64,000 nt of DNA from Desmodesmus armatus (taxonomy: Eukaryota; Chlorophyta; Chlorophyceae; Sphaeropleales; Scenedesmaceae): positions 1 to 64,000 of the forward strand of contig VIIQ02000773.1 in assembly GCA_007449985.2 (NCBI GenBank), given 5' to 3'. The notes under the pieces are model-generated. The model worked only from the letters and a program-made list of their open reading frames with translations, ran no database searches and was not told the DNA's origin. This document shows positions 18,861 through 27,952 of this stretch, in pieces. The stretch's first letter is position 1. Each line of letters begins with the position of its first letter. A program made the position numbers and the translations under genes.

Positions 18861-21800
18861 ATGAGTGTGCTTACGTGCTTGCGTGTACCTTCATTCCTGC
18901 AGGCAGCAGCTCCGGCAGTGTTCGTGGACAAGAACACAAAGGTTATATGCCAGGGCCTCACCGGCAAGAACGGCACGTTCCACACAGAGCAGGTGGGGGC
19001 AACTGCAGCAGGGGGGTTTCGTCTGCAGTGGGCATGGGGTTTGGTCCCCTGGCGTCCAGCACGCAACTTATACACCTTGAAGCCCTTTTCTCAGTCCTGA
19101 TCACCCCACCTGCGCCCCTCTCACAGCCTATGGCTCCCACAGTAATTCGCCCAACAGATACGGGTGTCTAGTCTGTCGCAATGCGCACACCGTTGGTTCC
19201 GCTCCTGCACTCCCTGCACCCCATGCAACCCCTCTTCGTGCAGGCTATCGCCTATGGGACGCAGATGGTGGGCGGTGTAGTGCCAAAGAAGGGTGGCAGC
19301 ACACATCTTGGCATGCCTGTTTTCAACACAGTCAGCGAAGCGAAGCAGGCGACAGGCTGCAATGCATCAGTTATCTACGTGCCCCCACCCTTTGCAGCAG
19401 CAGCAATTCTGGAGTCAGTCAAAGCAGAGATGGATCTGGTGGTCTGCATCACAGAGGGCATCCCACAGCACGACATGGTGGGTTGGGTGGTGCCACCGTG
19501 GCTTTGAGATGACAATGTGACTTGAGCATGGGGTGGGGGTAGGTGGGGTGGCGGCGGTAGTATGGTTTCCGCAGAGGGGGGGGGAGTGCGCTTTCAGCAG
19601 TGGTGGTGGTGCCACAAAGTGATAGTTTGGCTTGAGCAGTGGCGATGGGTTTGGTGGTGGGTGGTGGTGGTGGTGGTGGTGGTGTGATGAACATAGAGAG
19701 GTGTGAGGTGCGGCAGGGGGGGGGGGGTGTAGAGAGGGGTGAGGGAGGGGGCGTGTGATTGCAAAAGCCAAAGCAAATATGGATCTGGTGGTGTGCGTCA
19801 CCGAGGCATCCCACAGCTTGCCATGGTGGGTTGGGTGGGGCAGTGTGGTGTGGGGAGTGGTGGCTTTCGGGGTGCCACAAAGTGACAGTGTGACTTGGCG
19901 GGGGGATGGGGGAAGTAGTGGTATGATCAACCAGCGAGGTGTGGGCTGCGGCATGGGGAGAGTGTTTAAGTAGAGAGGGCTGAAGAGGGGGGGGGGGGGC
20001 AGGAGGGGGTGTGATACAACAACAGCGAAAGCAGAGATGGATGTGGCGGTCTGCATCACCGAGGGCATCCCACAGCATGACATGGTGGGGCGGTGTTGGT
20101 GCCACAAAGGGAGAGTGCAGCTGAGCAGCAGTGGTGGGGGGGGGGGAGGGGGGGGGGAGGGTCAACTAGAGGAGGTTTGTGTTGTTGGGGAGGGTTGGGG
20201 GGGGGAGGGGGGGGGGAGGAGTGGTGGTCACGCACAAGGGGGGTTGGGGGGTGAGGGTGGATAACATGGAGAGGGGCTGTGGTGGTGGTGGTGGTGGTGG
20301 TAGGGGTGGTGGTAGTTGGGGGGAGGGGCAGCAAAGGGCTGCCCGGGGGGGGGGGGGAGTCACCTCAAGACCACTGATGACCCGCATGTCCCGTGTGCAG
20401 CTACAGGCTAGCTGCAGACTGCTGCGCACTCGGCTTGCTCTGCACTTGGCAGCTGGAAGGACACCAACAAGACAGTGGTGGTGTCTGGGCAGGCAGAAAG
20501 CGCACTGTGGTGCAGGGCAGCAGAACAATCAATAAATGCCCTTTACTGTTGCTACATGCTGCTGCTGCAGGTGAAGGTGAAGAAGATCATGAGTGAACAG
20601 AGCAAGACGCGACTCATTGGTCCCAACTGCCCTGGCATCATCAAGCCAGGGGAGTGCAAGATTGGCATCATGCCGGTGAGCACCAGCAGCAGCAGGCTGC
20701 AGCAGCGGCAGCAGCGGCGGTGGCAACTGTAACAGGAGCATATAAAAGTGTGCACTGCGATGCTCTCAGGATCGTTTTCAGGCCATGTAGCGTCCCGCTA
20801 CATATCTCCCCCCTAAGGCGCATACGTCCTCGGATGCCCTCAAGTCCGATTTTCTCACTGGGGCCCCTATCACCCAGCGGGACTACCTGCCTTGGAGTCC
20901 ACCACTGCGGGACTCGATTGGGAGACCTCATCCACATGAGGCGATGGCCCTAACCAATCCGCTACCAATGTAACAGGAGCATATAAAGTGTGCACTGCGA
21001 TGCTCTCAGGATCGTTTTCAGGCCATGTAGCGTCCCACTACAGCAACAGACCACAGCAGCAGCAGTAGTGGCATCATACCGGCAAGCACTAGCAGCAGCA
21101 GCAGCGGTGGCAGCAGGCCACAGCAGCAGCAGTAGCAGCAGCAGGCACAGCAGCATCAGGCTCCAGCAGACTGCAGGGGTTGTGGGGGAGCAGGAGGTAG
21201 GACGGACCGCCTATCAGGCAGACCTGGTGCAATTACCTGTCTTTTTTGTCTTGCAGGGTTGCATCCATAGGCCCGGCAAGATTGGCATAGTGTCTTGCAG
21301 TGGCACCCTCACACCCCTACCCCCAGTGCAGCATATGTAGGCGCTGTGCCACAAGGTGCTGCTGTGCGCTGCTGTAGTTTGTCGTGCAGGGTTACATTCA
21401 CAGACCTGGCAAGATCGGCATTGTGTGGCACATAGGCGATAGGCGACATCGTGCAGCAGTGGCACCCCCCCCCCCCCATCTGTCTGGCTGTGCCACTGCT
21501 GCTGTGCGCTGCTGCAGTTTGTCCAGTGCAGCATTCCGTTATCGCTATGCCGCAGCTTCAGCTACTGTTCGTCATTGCATGTCATTGATTGTGCAATTTT
21601 CTGCCGTGATTGTCGTGCAGGGTTACATTCACAGGCCTGGCAAGATCGGCATTGTGTCGCGCAGTGGCACCCTTACTTATGAGGCTGTGTTCCAGACCAC
21701 CAACGAGGGCCTGGGGCAGTCTACGGGTGGTGGGCATCGGGGGTGACCCCTTCAACGGCACTAACTTTGTGGACTGCTTGGAACGCTTTGTAAACGACCC

Positions 21801-22769
21801 TCAGGTGCGGCATGTGGGGTGTAATGGCATGCTGTACTGTATAGCAGTTGTGGCCAAGGCTGTATTTCACTGAACGGTCGCCGGTTTTGAGCAGAGCTAG
21901 AGGCGTGGTAGTGACCCTTCAAGTGTGTGCCTGTGTGTTGGGGGGGTGGGGTTGGAGGGAAGGGGTGGGGGTGACACCAATTTCGTCGACTGCTTGGAAC
22001 GCTTGTGAACGACCTCAGGTGGCGGCATGTCATTGGTAGTGATAGTGTGATGCGTGTAGTGTGTGTGAAACATGTGTGTTGTAGGGGGGGGGAGGCGGGG
22101 AGAGGGGGAGGGGGTGACCCGTTGAACGGCACCAACTTTGTAGACTGCTTTGTGAATGTTCCTTGAAAGACCCTCAGGTGCATGGGCAGCTGCGGCCTTT
22201 CGTGTGTGGGGGCAGGGGGGGGGGGGGGGGAGGGGGCAGTGACAGTTTGAAAGGCTTTGTGACGGGACCTCAGGTGTGTGGCACAGTGGCTGGGTGACGG
22301 TGGGAGGTGAGGGTCTGCCCGATAGTGTCTGGCAGATGCAAGGCATGTGAAGCATCTTCTTGATGATATCGACACACATGAATCCATCTTGTGGTTGGTT
22401 GCTGTTGATGATCACTAACCTACCCCTGACGATCTGTGCTGGTGTGAGTACACCGGCGTGCCATCGTCATGCAGGTATACACACACCAGCACAGACCGTC
22501 AGGGTTAGGTCAGTGATCATGAACAAGTGGTTGCTGTGTGTACAGGTGTGTGTCCTGTTGTGTAGCTCTACTTTGTGCAACTGTGTACATGTCACCTGTG
22601 CGGACTGAGGGCATCACAATCATTGGTTGTGTCACTGATGGCACCACTCATGTCCTCCCCTTCCCTCCCTCTGCTCTTTACTTACAGGCTGATGGCATCA
22701 TCATGATGGGCAAGATTGGTGGCACCACTGACTTTGCTGCCCTCTCAAGCTCATGGCCTGCCACTCTTC

Positions 22770-22800
<31 letters not shown>

Positions 22801-24206
22801 TTGCCCCTTCAGACCGAGGGCATCATCATGATTGGTGAGATTGGTGGCACTGCTGAAGTCATTGCCCCCCCCCCCCCTCCCCCCCCCCACCCACCCACCT
22901 CATGCTCCTGCCATTTCTGCCTTGAGTGAGATGCCTCCTCCCGCCCTTTTCCTTCTTGATCCCCTTGTTTGAATGGCTCGACTGCTGTTTCTGCCTCCCC
23001 CCCCCCCCTCCCCGTTTTTGCTCCAGACCGAGGGCATTATCATGATTGGTGAGATTGGTGGCACTGCTGAGGAGGAGGCAGCAGAGTTCATCAAGGCAAG
23101 CGGGACACAGAAGCCAGTGGTCTCATTCATTGCAGGTGCGGGCTGGTGGGGTACGAAGAGTGATTTTTTTGGGATGTACCAGGGGGGCCGACCCCCACTG
23201 GCTGGCCGCACAGCACAATCAGGCGAACCCAACTTCCGGGGGCCCGAGGCAAAGCCTCACCAATGAGATATGCCTAACACCCTCATCTCAGGAGGGCCCA
23301 GTGCCGGACCAACACATGGGAGGGTGGGTTGGGGGTGTGAGTTGGCCGCAAATAGCCTGCAGTAGTGTGTGTGCATTGCGACGAGGGAGGGAAGAGAGGG
23401 AGAGAATGACAACAGTGTAAGAGAGGAAGAGAGTGTGGGCTGAAGTTGGCAGCCATTGGTCGCATCCATTGCATGTGCGTTCCTGGTGCAATCAAGCTGA
23501 GGAGTGTGGGGGTTGGGAGGTATACCGAGACCCTTCACATCAAGGATTTCGTGCGCGATGAGAGACTTGGGGCAGGGGGGGGGAGTGGTGGTCACACATC
23601 CCCAGGGAGGGTTGACGTAGAGGCAATGGTGTTGTTCATCGCAGCTGCTGCAACTGCTGCTGTGTTGAAACAGGTCTGACCGCGCCCCCTGGTCGCCGCA
23701 TGGGTCACGCTGGCACATATGTTACTGGTGCCCGAAACCCGACGCCACCTGCTGTATCTGAAATTCCCGCTGCACTCTTGCCATGTTGAAATCAGGTCTG
23801 ACCGTCGCCCTGGTTGCCGCATGGGTCACGCTGGTGCCCACAAACCAAGACAGTCAAAAGTTGTGTCTCAGCTGCTGCTGCTGTTGCCACTCCTGCTGTG
23901 TTTGATGCAGGTCTGACTGCGCCCCCTGGTTGCCGCATGGGTCACGCTGGTGCCCACAAACCAAGACAGTCAAAAGTTGTGTCTCAGCTGCTGCTGCTGT
24001 TGCCACTCCTGCTGTGTTTGAATGCAGGTCTGACTGCGCCCCCTGGTCGCCGCATGGGCCACGCTGGTGCCATCATTTCCGGTGGCAAGGGCAAGGCCAC
24101 AGACAAGATCGCTGCTCTGGAGGCTGCTGGCGTGATGATAAGCAAGTCCCCCGCACAGCTGGGTTCAACTATGAAGCGAGTCATGCAGGACAGAGGCATG
24201 CTCTGA
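18861..24206 (+). CDS. Succinyl-CoA ligase alpha subunit (mitochondrial)
   Basis: The exons give the family sequence in order: 18903-18992 ([19 protein letters not shown], CoA-binding fold); 19244-19477 ([15 protein letters not shown]... to [10 protein letters not shown]); 20571-20675 ([24 protein letters not shown]); 21621-21804 ([17 protein letters not shown]... to [12 protein letters not shown]); 23027-23135 ([20 protein letters not shown]); 24028-24206 ([16 protein letters not shown]... stop TGA). The His of 'GHAGA' is the phosphorylated active-site residue of this enzyme, which makes ATP or GTP from succinyl-CoA in the citric acid cycle together with the beta subunit. Exon 21621-21804 needs one extra G (near 21724) removed to stay in frame. 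The first exon and transit peptide are not located; the ATG at 18861 is only the first in-frame one. Introns hold partial copies of exon edges and a TRIM element. Confidence 0.92.
19750..20090 (+). repeat. Two extra copies of a ligase exon end in the G-rich intron
   Basis: The exon end encoding [18 protein letters not shown] (functional copy ending at 19477 with donor GTGGGTTGG) recurs at about 19765-19825 and 20027-20085. Each recurrence is followed by a GTGGG-type donor and G-rich sequence. Confidence 0.88.
20728..21042 (-). mobile_element. TRIM/SMART-type mini LTR retrotransposon
   Basis: Two nearly identical terminal direct repeats (20728-20802, 75 bp; 20969-21042, 74 bp) begin TG and end CA and differ by about two changes. 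The element is flanked by a perfect 5-bp target duplication GCAAC (20723-20727 and 21043-21047). Read on the minus strand, a primer-binding-like site TGGTAGCGGATTGG starts one base inside the first LTR (20967-20954) and a polypurine tract AGGGGGGAGA lies two bases before the second LTR (20814-20805). The 166-bp interior has no coding capacity. These are the defining parts of a non-autonomous terminal-repeat retrotransposon in miniature. It sits in an intron of succinyl-CoA ligase alpha, in opposite orientation. Confidence 0.85.
20911..20964 (-). promoter_or_regulatory. tRNA-like Pol III A-box and B-box pair inside the TRIM
   Basis: On the minus strand TAGCGGATTGG (20964-20954) resembles an A box and AATCGAGTC (20919-20911) a B box, 34 bases apart as in tRNA genes. 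The A-box-like sequence overlaps the primer-binding site. The cloverleaf pairing is poor, so this is not a tRNA gene. It may be a tRNA-derived promoter or coincidence. Confidence 0.35.
21257..21640 (+). repeat. Three copies of a ligase exon start
   Basis: The acceptor plus exon start encoding G(Y/C)[10 protein letters not shown] begins at 21257, 21390 and 21621. The first two copies run into stops or unrelated sequence after 15-30 codons; the third is the full exon. Confidence 0.9.
21960..22280 (+). repeat. Degenerate copies of a ligase exon end
   Basis: The exon end encoding [17 protein letters not shown] (functional end 21804) recurs with indels at about 21974-22018, 22114-22175 and 22228-22273. 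Each recurrence ends in a CCTCAGGTG donor-like site within G-rich sequence. Confidence 0.8.
22408..22520. repeat. Fold-back element with 44-bp imperfect inverted arms
   Basis: The arms at about 22408-22451 and 22475-22520 match at roughly nine of ten positions and face each other across about 23 bases. It lies in an intron of succinyl-CoA ligase alpha. It has the form of a small MITE or fold-back element. I saw no convincing target duplication. Confidence 0.8.
22600..23070 (+). repeat. Four copies of a ligase exon start in a C-rich intron
   Basis: Copies of the exon start encoding (T/A)(E/D)[11 protein letters not shown] begin at about 22604, 22688, 22813 and 23027. The last three follow an AG acceptor. 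Long C runs (for example 22770-22800) lie between them. Only the last copy continues as the full exon. Confidence 0.9.
23674..24060 (+). repeat. Four copies of the start of the ligase terminal exon
   Basis: Acceptor plus [21 protein letters not shown] sequence starts at 23674, 23796, 23911 and 24028 (spacing 122, 115 and 117). The active-site His codon is present in each copy. The first three copies break off into intron sequence; the fourth completes the gene. Confidence 0.9.
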
Positions 24207-24480
24207 GCTCTCCTGGGTTCAAAGTTTCCTCTAGTACAGCAGGTGTCGCATGGCATTGCTGGTGGTGTGCTTGGCGAGAGCAGGGTGTCTTTTGCTGGGT
24301 GGGAGCGAGCGCGGTTTGGCGCTGGCTGCTGTAGCAGCAGTTAGGGGTACCAGTTGGATAAGCCGGGGTTCGACTATGAAGCGAGTCATGCAGGACAGGG
24401 CCCTGCTGTGAGAGCTGCTGGTGCTGGGAGGTGAAGCAGATAACAGTGTTCCTGCCAAGTGGAAGCTAGCGCGGTTTGGT
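24160..24480 (+). repeat. Duplicated 3' end of the ligase gene
   Basis: The final coding segment ([10 protein letters not shown], stop at 24204-24206) recurs at about 24368-24412, ending with its own stop. The following 3' flank ('GCGAGAGCAGGGT...GGTTTGG(C/T)GC') recurs near 24280, 24460 and 24560. Confidence 0.8.
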
Positions 24481-24898
24481 GCAGGCTGCTGGGGCCAACA
24501 TCTCCTCCGTACAGCACGTGTCTTACTAAGTCAGTGACAACACTATGCGCTTGCGAGAGCAGGGTATCTCCTGCTGATTGGTAGCTAGCACGGTATGGTG
24601 CTGGCTGCTGCTGTAGCAGCAGTTGCGGTTGTTGCCCAAAGGGGTACCAGTCGCATTGAGCTGGGGGTGTAGCAGCAGTAGCTGCTGACACGGCAGCGGC
24701 GGCCTCTGCCCTCCTCCTGCGTGGGGACTTTGGTTTCAAGTCCTCAACCTCCTGCAGCTGCATGCAGCTTTTGTTCGTATTGGGGTTGCCTTGCTGCTGC
24801 TGCTGCTGCCAGGGGTATTGCTTTTGCGGCAGTCGCCCTACAAGGCGCAGTTGCCCTGCACCCTGTGAGTCCTGCAACCAACTTGTGCTGGGCTGCAC
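24386..24898 (-). CDS. Hypothetical Gln/Ala-rich frame
   Basis: An open frame of about 170 codons with the order Gln run, a 'KPKSPRRRRAE' basic patch, Ala-rich stretch and a mixed C-terminus. It overlaps the duplicated end of the ligase gene on the other strand. No family is recognised and no splice context was established, so it may be chance coding in CAG-rich DNA. Confidence 0.15.
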   Translation of the reverse strand: MQPSTSWLQDSQGAGQLRLVGRLPQKQYPWQQQQQQGNPNTNKSCMQLQEVEDLKPKSPRRRRAEAAAAVSAATAATPPAQCDWYPFGQQPQLLLQQQPAPYRASYQSAGDTLLSQAHSVVTDLVRHVLYGGDVGPSSLHQTALASTWQEHCYLLHLPAPAALTAGPCPA

Positions 24899-24899
24899 C

Positions 24900-27800
24900 G
24901 GCAGTCAGTTGGTCAACTTGTATACTATGAAAGGGACAGCCTGTGCCTGGGGGTATGCTGGCAGCCCTTACACATTAGCTTGTGCAGAAAGCGCATTCAG
25001 CTGTAACTTTGGCCGATCAGCTGCTCAGCACAAGTAGGGGTTTGTTTGGGAATTTGTGGGGCGGGGGGGGGGGGGGTGTTTCTGAAATGGGTGTGATGGT
25101 GCTGTGTGTTATGTTCCTGTATGCAATATATGTTTCTCCAGATGAGGGGTGGGGGTTATCACGGACAGACACACGTGACACACTACTGCTTGAAGGACAT
25201 ATTCTGAGCATAGCATGATGGTTGGAAAATCACTCACGGGCACAGCTGGAAAAGTTCATTCTCACATTAGTGCCATTCATTGTACACGTCACAAGTTACA
25301 CACCACAGAACAGGTCAGCTCTTGTACAAGAATCAAGAATGGGACTGGTCAAGCAAAGCGCTTTTTGCTGTGCAGACAAACAACAGGCTACAACACACCC
25401 CATCAGCCACAGGACTGCCAGGGGAGGTAGGGCAGGCATGCATCCCAGCAATTTGCCACCACCACCAGTGGCAGACAGCAGATGTCGCAAGCAATGGCAC
25501 ACCAAACAAACAGCCGCACTGCAACATGCAGGACAGCGTACCGCAGGCAACAATTAGAGCGTCAAAACGGACCTGCAAGATTCATTTTTTTTGGCTTTTT
25601 CGTAGCCGTTTCGCACGCCGCCAGCACAACCACGGACCAAACGTAGCACACGCGGCACAGCCCCCAAGAGAACAGACACCGCAACACAACGTCCCCCCAG
25701 CACGGCGGAGTGCTCTGGGACATACATGAAGATAGGAGATGGTGGGACCACAGACCACAGAAACCTAGTGGTGGGGTCACATCGCTTGCGCCGCGTGCCA
25801 CCCAATATCTCAAGGCACCACAGCAGGAAGCAAGCAAAGCATGAGTCAACCCTCCCAGGCTGTGACCAAGAAGGCAAGGGATGCAGACCTGCATGACAAA
25901 GAATGCAGACTGCCAGATGAAGCTGCGCGCAGCACCCACCGCAGGCCATAAACAGGCTGCACGCACACACACGTAGCAACCGGGCCGACCATACCCACCG
26001 CATTGCAGCAACAGGCTGCACGCACACACGTAGCAACCGAGCCGACCGCACACGAGCGCACACTGCACCAAGGTGCCCCGCAGCAGAAGGCCAGAACAAT
26101 CGTCATCATACCCATGCCATGCCATGAAGATGCATGCAGGCATGGGGGAAGCATCACCAGAGCAGCAAGTACATACACCATACGCCCACCCTGAAAGAAT
26201 CTTCGCGCTGTACCTTACGAAACACTCCTACCCCCAACTTGTGGGGTGCTGCTGTGGGAACATCCGCTGACAGGATGGCTAGCAACAACACACATCACAG
26301 CACCCGTCCCCAGGACCACACCACAATGAGTGCAGGACCAGTGATGAGGGCTGGTGTGGTGCTTCAGCGCTTCAAGCAGCTACCGTTCATTGAACAACCA
26401 GGTGCTAAACGCAGACCGCATACCAGTACTCAATCCATTCCAGTTAGGGCGATCCAAACCAGCTGCAGCAACACAGCAGCGCCAGGGACAACAATTACAG
26501 ATGCTGCCACAACTGCCATAACTGCCAGCTCCAATCTCGTCCTCCCAACCTGCAGGCAGGTTGTGCCGTCAGAAGCACTGCACCCGACCAGGCAGGAGGC
26601 AGGAACAATCAATGCATGCCATGTGCCGCACCAGCTGCAGCAGTGGGGCCTGACAAACTGGTCCAAAAAGGCACTACAGGCTCGCCTGCATGACACCAGC
26701 ACACTGGGCCACAGCAGACGGCTGCCAGGCCAGCATGATCACCATCCTACACGTGTACCGGCCAGCTTCACTGCGCATGCAGCAGTGCGCATGCAGCAGT
26801 GCGCATGCAGCAGTGCGCATGCAGCAGCAAATCGACCTTGGGGCCAGACAAGCAAGACACCACCAGGCCAGGCCGGCAAGTAGAAGCAATTCAAAGCGGT
26901 GAAGTAGAGTCTCTACCGCAGGCGGGTGGGTGGCACGCCCATCAGCCGGCAGAGGGTGGACCTGATCAGCAGCAAATCGCACTCCAGACACAACCCTCCC
27001 AAGAGCCCTCACAATTCAAACACCTCCCCTCACTAAGCCACAGACACTATGCAGCCGCCGCCTCGAAAGCTGCGTGCAAAGCACAACATACTACCGCAAG
27101 GCATATCTCGTTGGCAAGGCAGCACACATGATGATGCCGCAACTTCAGGTAATAGGCGCTGGCCGAAAGCTGCTGCTCACACACACGTGGGGACAAGTCA
27201 CACTAGTCAGTGTCAGTGATCACGAGGACTCACTTCCCCACACACTACCATGCACCAGACACACTCCAACAGCAAGAGACAGCGATGCGAGTGTAGCCGA
27301 CCCTGCGTAAACACGCCTGCAACCAAAGCTACTGTCGCAACACTGCGGCAGCAGCAGCCCAGCGAGTGGAATTCACCTGTGCTGCTGCCATGCTGAAACT
27401 GCTGCCGCTGCTTGCTGCACCACGTGCCACACGGACGGGCCAACTGTCACCCCACCACTTCACCCTCACCCCAGCACTCGCCCCACCCACACCCAGCCAA
27501 CAAGCAGTGGCTTGCAGCCAGGCGAGAACTCCGCTGCACATATGTACACCACACCCCGCACACCTCACGCACGCCATATATCACTCCTGCTGCTGGCGCT
27601 GCTGCTTGGAACAGCCAGCTGGCGCTGCTTGCGCAGGAACAGCTGCATGGCCTCTTGTGTATGGCCCTCAGCATCTGCTGCTTCCTGCTCACCAACACCC
27701 TGCGCGCACCACCACCGCTGCTTGCGCTGCTGCTGCTGCTCACACTCCGCAGCAGCGGCTGCACGCCAGCACTGCTGCCGCCGCTGTGCCGCTGGCCGGC

Positions 27801-27952
27801 AGCAGCAGCAGCACGCCGCAGGTAGGGCGGCAGGCCTGCTGCAGCCGCCGCTGCAAACCTGACCCGCCGCCCTGCGTCAACACTCTCACCCTCCTCACCC
27901 CCCGCGTCATCACCACCCCGGACACCCTCAGCGCCACGCTTGCTGCCAGACC
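24900..27952. other. Repeat-rich spacer without a recognised gene
   Basis: Open frames exist on both strands but show only low-complexity or CA/GC-rich composition. A segment of about 50 bp containing AACAGGCTGCACGCACACAC is duplicated (25949-26000 and 26009-26050). The 14-bp unit GCGCATGCAGCAGT is repeated four times at 26773-26828. I can support no gene here. Confidence 0.5.

Noticed and set aside
20840..20967. tRNA gene on the minus strand
   Set aside because: A- and B-box-like sequences are present but the D and T stems do not pair; the LTR, primer site and target duplication explain the segment better.
26134..26883. Plus-strand protein gene of about 250 codons
   Set aside because: Low-complexity CA-rich sequence including a 14-bp repeat; no domain and no splice context.
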